From contig NZ_JACHKA010000001.1 of NCBI RefSeq assembly GCF_014203955.1, forward strand, positions 1,674,001-1,738,000: 64,000 nt of DNA. The letters run 5' to 3'. Source of the DNA: Sphingobium lignivorans (GTDB taxonomy: Bacteria > Pseudomonadota > Alphaproteobacteria > Sphingomonadales > Sphingomonadaceae). The notes below the pieces were generated by a model. The model saw nothing but the letters and a program-made list of their open reading frames with translations. It was not told where the DNA came from and searched no databases. The translations under genes were made by a program, and so were the position numbers. Shown here piece after piece: positions 50,516-59,370 of this stretch (within the stretch, counting starts at the first letter, position 1; each line of letters opens with the position of its first letter).

Positions 50516-52003
50516 ATGGCCGAGGAACAGACGCCCAAAATCCGTGAAGTCCGCCAGTCGGAGGATCGCTTCCTGGCATCCGACGTCTTCGAGACGGGCG
50601 GCCGGGTGCTGCCGCGCGCGAATGGCACGGGAACGTGGATGGAGCCGGCGCGCGAGATCCCGGTCTATCACACATGCGACGTGCTGGTGGTCGGCGGCGG
50701 CCCGGCGGGCACGGCGGCGGCCTGGGCGGCGGCGCAGGCGGGCGCGGACGTGGTGCTCATGGAGCGCTATAATCATCTGGGCGGGCTCTCGACCGGCGGG
50801 CTGGTGATCTGGATCGACCGGATGACCGACTGGACCGGCCGGCAGGTCATCCAGGGCTTCGCCAATGATGTGCTGGGGCGCTTGCCCGCGGCCGGCCTGG
50901 CCGGGCCGCCGCGCGCCGACTGGGGTTCGCGCGATCCCAAGAAGGCCAGCTACTGGGGCCAGCGCACCGCGGCCTTCCATGGCACGGTCTGCTGGTCGCC
51001 CACGCTCGATCCCGAGCGGCTCAAGCTCATCAGCCAGGAAATGCTGCTGGGCGCGGGCGTGCGGCTGGTGTTCCACAGCTGGGCTGCGGTGCCGATGGTG
51101 GCCGATGGCAAAGTCGAGGGCGTCGTGTTCGAATCCAAGGCCGGGCGTCAGGCCCTGCGCGCCAAGGTGGTGGTGGATACCACTGGCGACGGGGACATCT
51201 TCGCGCGCGCCGGCGCCGAGTTCGACACCGACATCGAGGAAGGCGACGTCCATCACAGCGCCAACACCGGCTTCATGCTGGGCGGTGTGGACATGGATCG
51301 CTGGCTGGCGTTCCGGGGCAACGAGCCCGAGCAATATGCCGAATTCGCGAAGCTGGGCCGTGAGCGGCTGGGCTTCTTCCAGCCCCCTTATGTCTCCTGG
51401 CGCAACGATATCGCGCTGTTCCTGGGCCCGCGCCAGTCCGGCCTTTCGGCGCTGGATGTCGACGACCAGACCGAGCTGGAGATCCGTTCGCACCGCTTCA
51501 TGCAGACGCATTGCGAGTTCTTCCTGGAGCATGCGCCGGGGTTTGAGCAATGCTACATGCTGCAGAGCGGCTCGCAGCTCGGCGTGCGGCACACGCGGCG
51601 TCTGGGCGGCGTCGGCAAGGTGCTGCGCAGCCAGTGGGCGGACGGCATCGCGCTGCCGGACGAGATCGGCGTCAGTCCTTCGGTCAGCCTCAAATATCCG
51701 GTGATCTCGGTGCCTTATGGCGCGCTGGTGCCGCGCAAGCTGGATGGCCTGCTGGCCGGCGGCAAGCACATCAGCTGCGATGCCAACTCGCACGGCTTCA
51801 TGCGCGAGATCCCGCAATGCTGGCTCACCGGACAGGCCGCGGGCGCTGCAGCCGCGCTCTCGGTCGGCGCCGGCGTCCAGCCGCGCGCGCTTGATGTGCG
51901 GGCCCTTCGCAAGGAATTGCGCCGGCAGGGCGTCTTCCTGCATGATGAACCCGATGCGATGGCGCAGCCCGCGCAAGCGGAAGCCGCGGCCGTCGCGCGC
52001 TGA
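50516..52003 (+). CDS. FAD-dependent oxidoreductase
   Basis: A 495-residue protein of the FAD_oxidored type (PF12831-like). The dinucleotide fold is at about 53-84 (CDVLVVGGGPAGTAAAWAAAQAGADVVLMER), followed by NHLGGLSTGG, then AKVVVDTTGDGDIFARAGAEF (second FAD motif) and a C-terminal LTGQAAGAAAALSVG. The reaction is unknown; relatives oxidise or dehydrogenate organic acids and amines. The downstream dioxygenase starts 33 bases after its stop, so they form an operon driven from the 50438 operator. Confidence 0.9.
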   Translation: MAEEQTPKIREVRQSEDRFLASDVFETGGRVLPRANGTGTWMEPAREIPVYHTCDVLVVGGGPAGTAAAWAAAQAGADVVLMERYNHLGGLSTGGLVIWIDRMTDWTGRQVIQGFANDVLGRLPAAGLAGPPRADWGSRDPKKASYWGQRTAAFHGTVCWSPTLDPERLKLISQEMLLGAGVRLVFHSWAAVPMVADGKVEGVVFESKAGRQALRAKVVVDTTGDGDIFARAGAEFDTDIEEGDVHHSANTGFMLGGVDMDRWLAFRGNEPEQYAEFAKLGRERLGFFQPPYVSWRNDIALFLGPRQSGLSALDVDDQTELEIRSHRFMQTHCEFFLEHAPGFEQCYMLQSGSQLGVRHTRRLGGVGKVLRSQWADGIALPDEIGVSPSVSLKYPVISVPYGALVPRKLDGLLAGGKHISCDANSHGFMREIPQCWLTGQAAGAAAALSVGAGVQPRALDVRALRKELRRQGVFLHDEPDAMAQPAQAEAAAVAR

Positions 52004-52036
52004 GGCGCGGACAAGAAGAGAGGCGAAGAAGACCAG

Positions 52037-53101
52037 ATGGCGGATGTCGACGCGGCGATCGAGCGGCAAGGAATGGGCTGGACCAGGCTGGGGGAACCCT
52101 CCGGCGCCTGGACGTCCGAAAGCGGCGGCGGGTCCGAAGGCCTGACGCGGCGGCTGAGCCCGGCGCAGATCGACGCGCTGGACACGGCAGTGCGCGCGAC
52201 CGAGGGCCGCGCCGCGACGGACGTCACGGCCGATGATTTCGGCGCGCCGGAGCTGCGCGCGCTGATGGCGGCGGCGCGCTACGACATCATGGCCGGGCGC
52301 GGCGCAGTGCTGCTCTCCGGCATCGACATCGGCCGATACGATCTGGAGCAGTTCAAGCGCCTGCATTTCGGCCTCGGCACGCATCTGGGCATGGCTGCCG
52401 AGCAGAGCCCGCGGCACGACCGCATCGGCCTTGTCCGCAAGGAGCCCAATCCCGACCGGCGCGGCTATCTGACCGACACCGAACTGGGCCCGCATACCGA
52501 TTATCACGAGATACTGAGCCTTGCCTGCGTGGTCGCATCGGAGGAAGGCGGGGTGAGCGGCTTCGTCAGCGCTGCCGCCGTTTACGAAGCGCTGCGCCGG
52601 GAGCGGCCGGACCTGCTCGACGCGCTGCTGGAAGGCTATCATTATCCCACCAGCCTGGAGACGGTGACCGACTACAAGGTGCCGACCTTCTCGGTGGTGG
52701 ATGGCCATGTCGCCATCTACAATTATGTGATCTACATTGCGCAGGCAGCGCAGATCCGGGGCGAACCGGTGCCGCCCCGACTGGTGGAAGCGCTGCGCTG
52801 CCTCTTCGCCATCGCCAAGCGGCCGGAATTCATGGTCTCCTTCATGCTCCAGCCGGGCGAGATCGTCTTCTGGCATAATTTCCGCGTGATGCACTCGCGC
52901 ACCAGCTTCAGGAACAGTCCGGGACGGGAACGGACTCTGCTGCGCCTGTGGCTCCACGCCCACGAGACATTCCCCATGGCGCGGGGCTATCACGAGATCG
53001 GCCGCATTCTCGACCGCCAGCATGGCGAGGGCTGGTCGATGCTGGTGAACACGGACGAGAGCCTGCGCGCCGTCTATGAGCTGGTGAACGGTCAGGGCTG
53101 A
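52037..53101 (+). CDS. TauD/TfdA-family Fe(II)/2-oxoglutarate dioxygenase
   Basis: A 354-residue non-haem iron enzyme that couples 2-oxoglutarate decarboxylation to substrate hydroxylation. The iron-binding H153-x-D155 (GPHTDYHEI) and distal H286 (FWHNFRVMHSRTSF) are visible, with R299 as the expected 2-oxoglutarate clamp. The N-terminal about 60 residues are Gly/Glu-rich and poorly conserved in the family. The SD GAAGAGAGGCGAAGAAG precedes ATG 52037. Cotranscribed with the FAD enzyme. Substrate unknown. Confidence 0.9.
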   Translation: MADVDAAIERQGMGWTRLGEPSGAWTSESGGGSEGLTRRLSPAQIDALDTAVRATEGRAATDVTADDFGAPELRALMAAARYDIMAGRGAVLLSGIDIGRYDLEQFKRLHFGLGTHLGMAAEQSPRHDRIGLVRKEPNPDRRGYLTDTELGPHTDYHEILSLACVVASEEGGVSGFVSAAAVYEALRRERPDLLDALLEGYHYPTSLETVTDYKVPTFSVVDGHVAIYNYVIYIAQAAQIRGEPVPPRLVEALRCLFAIAKRPEFMVSFMLQPGEIVFWHNFRVMHSRTSFRNSPGRERTLLRLWLHAHETFPMARGYHEIGRILDRQHGEGWSMLVNTDESLRAVYELVNGQG

Positions 53102-53194
53102 TCGCCCTAGGCAGTCTGCCGGAACGAATGGCGGCGTAGCCCGGAGGCGCCGGCCGGCCTGAAGTGAGTGCGTCAGCGCCGCAGATCGCCCGGT

Positions 53195-54190
53195 TCAGGC
53201 CCGTCTTTCGCGCAGGATATGCTCGAGGTCCTTGAGCGCGGCGGCGGCGGTGGCGCGCGGGGCCGAGCCGCCACCGCTCACCATCAGCGTGCCCAGATCG
53301 TCCGTCTCGATGCGGATCGCCTTTTCGCTGCCCTGCACGCGCGCGAAGGGATCGTCGCCCGGCAGCGCCTGCAGCGTGACGCCGGCGCGCCACATGTCGC
53401 CATCCCGCCGGGCATGGCCGATGAGCTTGGGCACGAGCCCGGCCGCGCGCCAGTGGCGGACCTGCGCCTGATCGACATGGCGGATGCCGGCGACCGCCAT
53501 GTCGTCGATCGAGAGACGGGCATCGAGGCCGAACAGGGCCATGATGAGCAGTTTGGCGGCGGTATCCCACCCGTCAATGTCGAGGCTGGGGTCCGCCTCG
53601 GCGATGCCGGCCGCCTGCGCTTCGATCAGCGCTGCCTCCAGGCTGATGTCGCGCGCCATCATGGCGCTCAGCAGATGATTGGTCGTCGCGTTCAGGATGC
53701 CCTCGATGCGCAGCACGCGCGCCCCGGCCAGCGCATGGCGAATGACGTCGACGGTCGGCAGGGCGGCCGCCGCCGCGCCGCTGACGGCAAGCGCGACACC
53801 ACGCGATGCCGCAAGATCCCGCAGCGCCACGCCCTCGCGAACCAGCGCGCCCTTGGACACAGCAATGACATGCAGGCCGCGCTCCAGCGCCGTGCGGATA
53901 TAGGTGAGGGCCGGGCCGCCGGTGCGGATGTCCGAAGGGCTGGCCTCGACCAGCGCATCCGCCCGGGCCGTCGCGAGGAAGGCCGGGAAATCCGGCGCCG
54001 CGCCGAAAGACGCGGGTAGCGCCGGCAACCCCTCGGCATCGATCGCGGCGCCTTGCGCGCGCAGGACGCCGGTGAGGCGCACGTCCAGCCCATGACGATC
54101 GCGATAATGGTCCCGCCGCTCCAGCAGAAGTTCGGCCAGCGCTGCACCCACGGCACCGAAGCCGGTCATGGCGATGTTGAAGCGTTTCAC
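53195..54190 (-). CDS. Homoserine-dehydrogenase-like NAD(P) oxidoreductase
   Basis: A 331-residue protein with an N-terminal Rossmann motif TGFGAVGAALAELLL and the homoserine dehydrogenase catalytic block EADPSLDIDGWDTAAKLLIMA (Glu, Asp and Lys in the family order). It lacks a C-terminal ACT domain and is shorter than the biosynthetic thrA/hom enzymes. A biosynthetic hom is not usually found in this setting, so an oxidoreductase for a hydroxy-amino-acid-like intermediate of the neighbouring pathway is possible (inference). It converges with the dioxygenase gene. Confidence 0.85.
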   Translation of the reverse strand: MKRFNIAMTGFGAVGAALAELLLERRDHYRDRHGLDVRLTGVLRAQGAAIDAEGLPALPASFGAAPDFPAFLATARADALVEASPSDIRTGGPALTYIRTALERGLHVIAVSKGALVREGVALRDLAASRGVALAVSGAAAAALPTVDVIRHALAGARVLRIEGILNATTNHLLSAMMARDISLEAALIEAQAAGIAEADPSLDIDGWDTAAKLLIMALFGLDARLSIDDMAVAGIRHVDQAQVRHWRAAGLVPKLIGHARRDGDMWRAGVTLQALPGDDPFARVQGSEKAIRIETDDLGTLMVSGGGSAPRATAAAALKDLEHILRERRA

Positions 54191-54315
54191 AGGGAAGCTC
54201 CGGGGTGCGAGACTTTGCTACTGGACAACCTCTTTCCTAGCAGCCCCTTGGGGCGGGCATTGCAACGCCTCGTGCTGGCCCAGCTCAACCCAGGAATCGT
54301 GACGGATCGTGCAAA

Positions 54316-54972
54316 TTACGGCGTCGAGTCGACTGTATAATGAATCCCAGCGCGATTAATCGCGGAAATGGTTAGCTTCACTCCTTTGAAGCCAATTATT
54401 TGAGGAAATGCCGTTTCCAACGGGAATATATATTCCTCCGTAAAGGCGGGGCGAGCCATGTCATTGATAAATTCTCTGTAAGATAGCCTAAGGGAATCTT
54501 TGGTTGAACCAAGGAATATCACCTGCTGCTTTATCGAATCTGATGTCGGCTCGATAAACTCGCTTGCTCGATATGGAATGGAATTCTTAAGTTTTTTTCC
54601 TCCCTGCAATTCGTTGGCGCCGTAACGATCAAATGATCCATCACCGTCGTCGTCATAAAGGCAGGCATCGTACACTCCATTAAAAAACGCCTCCAAATTT
54701 GGAGATCGGCAAGCCTTAAGTTTAGTTTTGCTTTTAATGGCAATAAATTTGTCACCCGGCGCAACGGTAACAGTCGCAAAAACATTTTTTCCACTGAAAC
54801 CAGAATCAATGACATAGGCTGGAATTATCGTCATCTTGGTTTTCTCATAGATAACGTCGCCAACGGTGGCAGTAGACCTCTCCCCGATGTTAGGTAGAAC
54901 TGAATTTCGAATAGTTTGGGCTGATGCGTTTCCGCCAATCAGGCAAAACATTGCTACGAGAAATCTCCACAT
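54316..54972 (-). CDS. Exported protein of unknown function, AT-rich
   Basis: A 218-residue predicted secreted protein: signal peptide MWRFLVAMFCLIGGNASAQ, then beta-rich sequence. ACLYDDDGDGSFDRYGAN contains DxDGDGxxD, an EF-hand/thrombospondin-3-like calcium loop. ATG 54972 has GGGGGG upstream and gives the cleanest signal peptide; ATG 54996 is an alternative. No family is recognised. Base composition differs sharply from its neighbours (24 G/C of 60 in 54541-54600), so recent transfer is likely. It lies just downstream of tRNA-Arg, a common integration point. Confidence 0.72.
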   Translation of the reverse strand: MWRFLVAMFCLIGGNASAQTIRNSVLPNIGERSTATVGDVIYEKTKMTIIPAYVIDSGFSGKNVFATVTVAPGDKFIAIKSKTKLKACRSPNLEAFFNGVYDACLYDDDGDGSFDRYGANELQGGKKLKNSIPYRASEFIEPTSDSIKQQVIFLGSTKDSLRLSYREFINDMARPAFTEEYIFPLETAFPQIIGFKGVKLTISAINRAGIHYTVDSTP

Positions 54973-55111
54973 TGTGCCCCCCAACACAGATTGCATTATG
55001 ACGATGCCTTCGCAGATAGCACATTGCAACCCAATTGCCCGCACGTGTGCTCTGATAGTTCCCAGCACGATCGGTCGCCACGCAGGAGGATTGCCAAATT
55101 ACTGAATTGAT

Positions 55112-55188
55112 TGGCGCGCCCGGCAGGATTCGAACCTGCGACCATTCGCTTAGAAGGCGAATGCTCTATCCAACTGAGCTACGGGCGC
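55112..55188 (-). tRNA. tRNA-Arg (anticodon TCT)
   Basis: A cloverleaf read on the minus strand. Acceptor GCGCCCG (55188-55182) pairs with CGGGCGC (55122-55116), the D arm contains AGCTCAGTTGGATAGAGC, and the anticodon stem ATTCG/CGAAT carries loop CTTCTAA with anticodon TCT. The T arm GCAGG/CCTGC has TTCGAAT. Discriminator G at 55115 is followed by an encoded CCA (55114-55112). It reads AGA codons, rare in this GC-rich genome. Confidence 0.97.
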
Positions 55189-55367
55189 CCGGCCACGCCC
55201 TTAGAGCATTTTCCGGCCGGATGGAAACATCTGACGGGGTGGAAAGATGCCCGCGGGATGGAGTCGGGCGATGGCGGCAGTAGCGGTGTTTCCCTGTGGG
55301 GCGCGTGCCGGGAAACCGGCGCCTGCGCATGATTGCTCCCGGGAGCGAGACGCGGCATAGATGAGGG

Positions 55368-56099
55368 ATGGCTGTCGATCCTTCCATGCACCGCCCCGTC
55401 CATGTCGATGCCAGCGTGCTGCATGGGCGGCAGCTGCGTTATTATGACGTGGTGATGGCGGCGTTCGTCGCCATCCTGCTGCTCTCCAACGTGATCGGGG
55501 CGGCCAAGCTCGCCACGCTGGGCGGCTTCACCTTCGGCGCGGGCATCCTCTTCTTTCCGCTCGGCTATGTGATCGGCGACGTGCTGACGGAAGTCTATGG
55601 CTATGCGCGCGCGCGGCGCTGCATCTGGGTAGGCTTCGGCGCGATGGTCTTCATGGCCTTCATGAGCTGGGTCGTGGTCTCGCTGCCGCCGGCCGACGGC
55701 TGGGACGGGCAGGGCGCCTATGATGCGGTCTTCGGCCAGGTGCCGCGCATCGTGCTGGCGTCCATCCTCGCCTTCTGGGCCGGCGAACTCACCAACAGCT
55801 TCGTGCTCGCGAAGATGAAGATCCTGACGCGCGGGAAGTACCTGTGGACCCGCACGATCGGCTCGACCATCGTGGGGCAGGGCGTCGACAGCCTGATCTT
55901 TTATCCGCTCGCGTTCCTGGGGATCTGGACGAGCGAACAGGTGCTGCTGGTGATGGTGACCAACTGGGCCCTCAAGGTGGGCTGGGAAATCGTGCTGACG
56001 CCGGCGACCTATTTCTTCGTCAATCTCTTCAAGCGCGGCGAAGGGCTGGACGTGTTCGACGAGCGCACCGCGTTCACGCCGTTCAAGACCGGGGTCTGA
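55368..56099 (+). CDS. Queuosine precursor transporter (YhhQ/VUT family)
   Basis: A 243-residue inner-membrane protein with about six hydrophobic segments. Family motifs are LLLSNVIGAAKLATLGGFTFGAGILFFPLGYVIGDVLTEVYGYARAR and WTRTIGSTIVGQGVDSLIFYPLAF. YhhQ imports preQ0/preQ1 for tRNA queuosine. The start may be ATG 55368 or ATG 55386; the SD is not decisive. No preQ1 riboswitch is evident in the 180-base gap upstream. Confidence 0.93.
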   Translation: MAVDPSMHRPVHVDASVLHGRQLRYYDVVMAAFVAILLLSNVIGAAKLATLGGFTFGAGILFFPLGYVIGDVLTEVYGYARARRCIWVGFGAMVFMAFMSWVVVSLPPADGWDGQGAYDAVFGQVPRIVLASILAFWAGELTNSFVLAKMKILTRGKYLWTRTIGSTIVGQGVDSLIFYPLAFLGIWTSEQVLLVMVTNWALKVGWEIVLTPATYFFVNLFKRGEGLDVFDERTAFTPFKTGV

Positions 56100-56133
56100 G
56101 AACGGCAGGATCGGCGCCGATCAGCCCGAGAAC

Positions 56134-58113
56134 TCACGGACGCTCGGGCAGGCCCCTGGCGAGGACGCGCTCCGAAAGGGTGCGGCAGTTCGACGGGCCA
56201 CTCGCGTCCACCGCCGGTCCGCGCTTGTCGACGAGGCCAAGCGCGCCGCCGATCGAGCGGACCACCGCGCCGGCCACGCCCCCGCCGTCGCCCTTCCGTC
56301 CAGCAGCGAGATCCAGCGACGGGGCGGACAGCGTGCCTTCCAGGCCGAGCGGATCGACCATCGGCAATCCGCTGGACTCGCGGGATGCGCCACCGATCCT
56401 CAGTGCGATGCGCTCGCCATCGAGATTGATCGTGCCTTCGCCCCGGCTGCGCGAGACCTCCGTCTCGACGAGGAAGGGTGCCGCGGTCAGCATGCCACCA
56501 CGCGCCCGGAAGCCGATGGCGATGCAGCGCAGCGGAACGGGGGCGTCGCCATCGCCCAGCACAGCGCCGATCGCCTTGCCCATGTCCTGCGCGAGAACGG
56601 CCGCGATGGTGCGGGAAATCCGCCCTTCGCCGGCAGCGAGGCCGACATGCCCCGCGCTCTTCGAAAGCGCGGCGCGGATCGTATCGCCTCGGCCGGAGAG
56701 CGCGATCCGCGCATTCACCGGCGCGTCGATCTGCTCCGTCATGTCGAGCAGGGCGCCCAGCCGCCCGCCGCGCAGCCTGAGATCGAGATCGAGCCGGGGC
56801 GACTTCCCCTCGCGATGATCCACGAGCAGGCGGCCGGTCAGGCGGCCACTGCTGAGCCCTGCCTCGACATCATCCAGCTGCAGCACCTTGCCCTGCAGGC
56901 TGATCTTGCCGCGCAGCGAGCGGAAGACGGAGGGGGACTTGAACAGCAGCCGGGCGGCCGTGAAGCGGATCGTGCCGTCCGTGGGGCCGACCTTGGTGAG
57001 ATTGATGCGGGTGTTCGGCAGCACGCGCGGGCCGATGCGCGCCTCCAGCGCAGCCTGTGCCGCGAGGCCGGCATCATCGGCGAGATCGTCGAAATCGAAC
57101 TGGCTGAACGCGATGGTGGCATCGATCTTCGAGCGGCCCTCGCGCTTCAGAATCTCGGCCCGGCCGGTGAGGCGCGAGCGGCCCACGCTGCCGCTCAGCC
57201 GATCGAGGAACCAGTCCTGCCCCTGCCGGCGCACGCTGGCGCGCAGATCGATCGGCTGCGTGCCGAACAGGCCAGCCTCGATGATGTCGTCCAGATATTT
57301 GAGCGATGGCGCGCGTGCGGATATGGTCATGGCCATGTCGCTCGTGTTGAGCGCGCCCTTCATGGTCCCGCGTGCATCGAGTTGCAGCAGGGGAGAGGAA
57401 AGGGCGAGCTGGAAGGGATAAGCCGCGCCTGCGGGGCGGCCCGCGATCGCGGCGCCCTTCACGCTCGCCTCAATCGGTTCGCCATGGAAGCGGCCGGTCG
57501 CGCGCGCGGCAAGGCCGGTGGTCGCACCTGCCTCGATGGTGCCGGCGATCTCCAGGCCTCGCCTTGCGTCCCGCAGGGTGAAGCGGCTGTCCGTGACGAC
57601 GAGATCGGCCAGATCGATGGACGATGCGCCGCCGTTGCCCGCGCGCTTGCCATCGCGCTCGCCGCTCCAGTTGCTGCGGCGGTTCTCGTCCCGCACCAGC
57701 GCGAGCAGGGCGCCCCGCGCATGAACGCCCCTGATCGCGCGGCCGCTTCCGGTGAGCGCGGGAATGAGCGCGACGCGGACCCGCACATCCTGCGCGCGCA
57801 GCAGGTCGCCCGGGCCCGCCCAGTCCGGCTGGGCGATCCGCAGGCCGCGCACGACGAGCGTGGGCGAGAAGGAGAAGAAAGGCTCCCGGCCAAGGGACTC
57901 GATGCTGACCGGCGCATTCAGCTCACTGGACAGTTTCCGCTCCAGCCAGCCCTTCGCCATGCCGACCGGAAAGGCACCGAGGAGAAGAACGAGCAGCAGG
58001 AGCAGCGATGCCGAGGCGATGGCGATCCATCGCACCCGTCGTGAGCGCGTCATGCGGCGCCAGCCTTCACGCCCGGAAGAGACGAAGCGGGCGGTGAAAG
58101 CGTTGAAGTCCAT
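56134..58113 (-). CDS. AsmA-family protein
   Basis: A 659-residue bridge-like envelope protein. Residues 28-50 are one membrane helix (WIAIASASLLLLLVLLLGAFPVG). The AsmA N-terminal block follows (LNAPVSIESLGREPFFSFSPTLVVRGLRIAQPDWAG), then a long repetitive beta-groove and the AsmA C-terminal domain (SRLTGRAEI, GLSSGRLTGRLLVDHREG, FRARGGMLTAAPFLVETE). AsmA-like proteins such as TamB/YhdP move phospholipids between membranes. No tamA partner is adjacent. Confidence 0.9.
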   Translation of the reverse strand: MDFNAFTARFVSSGREGWRRMTRSRRVRWIAIASASLLLLLVLLLGAFPVGMAKGWLERKLSSELNAPVSIESLGREPFFSFSPTLVVRGLRIAQPDWAGPGDLLRAQDVRVRVALIPALTGSGRAIRGVHARGALLALVRDENRRSNWSGERDGKRAGNGGASSIDLADLVVTDSRFTLRDARRGLEIAGTIEAGATTGLAARATGRFHGEPIEASVKGAAIAGRPAGAAYPFQLALSSPLLQLDARGTMKGALNTSDMAMTISARAPSLKYLDDIIEAGLFGTQPIDLRASVRRQGQDWFLDRLSGSVGRSRLTGRAEILKREGRSKIDATIAFSQFDFDDLADDAGLAAQAALEARIGPRVLPNTRINLTKVGPTDGTIRFTAARLLFKSPSVFRSLRGKISLQGKVLQLDDVEAGLSSGRLTGRLLVDHREGKSPRLDLDLRLRGGRLGALLDMTEQIDAPVNARIALSGRGDTIRAALSKSAGHVGLAAGEGRISRTIAAVLAQDMGKAIGAVLGDGDAPVPLRCIAIGFRARGGMLTAAPFLVETEVSRSRGEGTINLDGERIALRIGGASRESSGLPMVDPLGLEGTLSAPSLDLAAGRKGDGGGVAGAVVRSIGGALGLVDKRGPAVDASGPSNCRTLSERVLARGLPERP

Positions 58114-58183
58114 GGCCCTACAATGCCATGTGGGTTCGCATGGTTCCGCGAAGGCTGCGCTTGCCGTGGCGCCGGGCCGAAGC

Positions 58184-58552
58184 TCAGTCGCTCGGGCCGG
58201 GCCCGTAGAGGGGCCGAATCTCGATCTCGCTGGGCACAGGCATGGGGTTGGGGCAGCGCTTCACCCAGGCGACGGCCTCATCCATGTCCCGGATCTCCCA
58301 CAGCCAGTAGCCGGCCACCAGCTCGCTCGTCTGCGCGAATGGCCCGTCGATGACGGTGCGGTCCGCGCCGTCGAAGGCGACGCGCTTGCCATGCCGGGAG
58401 GGCTGGAGCCCCTCGGCGGCGAGCAGGATGCCCGCCTCGCGCAGGTCATCGTTGAAGCGGCCCATCGCCTGCATCATGTCGGCTGTCCATTCGGGCGGCG
58501 CACTCTCCGCCTCGCTCTCGGCGGTCGCCTTGACCAGCACCATGACACGCAT
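58184..58552 (-). CDS. YciI/DGPF-family protein
   Basis: A 122-residue ferredoxin-like small protein with the family motif VIDGPFAQTSELVAGYWLWEIRDMDEAVAWVKRCPNP. DGPF proteins often sit beside ECF sigma factors; none is here. Biochemical role unknown. The gene lies 35 bases after the racemase gene on the same strand, so they may be cotranscribed. Confidence 0.9.
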   Translation of the reverse strand: MRVMVLVKATAESEAESAPPEWTADMMQAMGRFNDDLREAGILLAAEGLQPSRHGKRVAFDGADRTVIDGPFAQTSELVAGYWLWEIRDMDEAVAWVKRCPNPMPVPSEIEIRPLYGPGPSD

Positions 58553-58587
58553 ACTTCCTCTCTCCGATCGCGCTTCCAGCGGGTTCC

Positions 58588-59283
58588 CTATGTGTCGAGG
58601 ACGAACCGCGCTCCGGCCTCGGCGTGGATGATCGTGCTGTCATAGATGGGCAGCACATTGGCATGGACATCGACGACGAGATCCAGCTCGGTGCAGGCAA
58701 GGACGACGGCCTGCACATCCTCCTTGGCGATGTCGGTGAGCTCCGACTTCATGTAGCGCTCGGCATCGCGCGTCACCTTGCCGGCGGCCAGTTCGTCATA
58801 GACCATGCGGTCGATCCGCTGCGCCAGCTCCGCGTCGGCGGGAAGCAGGCTGACACCGCCCGCCGAGACGAGATGCTGGCGATAATCCCGGTCCATCATG
58901 ACATTGCTGGTCCCGACCAGCGCGACGGACTTCGCCGCGTCCGCCTTCAGCCGGGCACCGATCTCGTCGATGATGTGGATGATCGGGATATCGACCGTCT
59001 CCTGGATCTGCGGCACGACCTTGTGCAGGCTGTTCGCGCAGATCATCAGTGCCTGCGCGCCGCCTGCCTCCAGCCGGCGAGCCGCGCCCACCATATGGCC
59101 GGCCCCACAGGCCCAGTCATTGGCCGAGGCGCAGCGCGCCACATCGGCGAAATCCAGGCTATCGATCAGCAAGGTGGCGCTGTGCAGCCCGCCCAGCTCG
59201 CGCTGCACGGCGCGGTTGATGAGGTCATAATAGCGGGCGGTGGACGTCCAGGAGATGCCACCGATGAGGCCGAGTTTCTTCAT
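58588..59283 (-). CDS. Aspartate/glutamate racemase family protein
   Basis: A 231-residue PLP-independent racemase: KKLGLIGGISWTSTARYY N-terminus, first catalytic Cys in MICANSLHK and second in VLACTELDL, 100-odd residues apart as expected. Either L-Asp or a related acid could be the substrate; hydantoin racemases share this fold. ATG 59283 fits the family start; a frame start three codons upstream is possible. It precedes the YciI gene. Confidence 0.92.
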   Translation of the reverse strand: MKKLGLIGGISWTSTARYYDLINRAVQRELGGLHSATLLIDSLDFADVARCASANDWACGAGHMVGAARRLEAGGAQALMICANSLHKVVPQIQETVDIPIIHIIDEIGARLKADAAKSVALVGTSNVMMDRDYRQHLVSAGGVSLLPADAELAQRIDRMVYDELAAGKVTRDAERYMKSELTDIAKEDVQAVVLACTELDLVVDVHANVLPIYDSTIIHAEAGARFVLDT

Positions 59284-59370
59284 GGCGCCCATTGTTCGAC
59301 GAATGCGGGAGGAATGGCAAGCCGTGCGGGCATGCCGCCGGTCGCGCCTGTGCCCGCGTTGGCCGGTCGG

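Noticed and set aside
54191..55111. A second att copy of the tRNA-Arg 3' end flanking the AT-rich gene
   Set aside because: I looked for a repeat of the tRNA 3' end (TTCGAATCCTGC-type) between 54191 and 55111 and found none.
55189..55367. preQ1 riboswitch upstream of the queuosine-precursor transporter
   Set aside because: The 180-base gap lacks a recognisable preQ1 aptamer core and is mostly GC-rich unstructured sequence.
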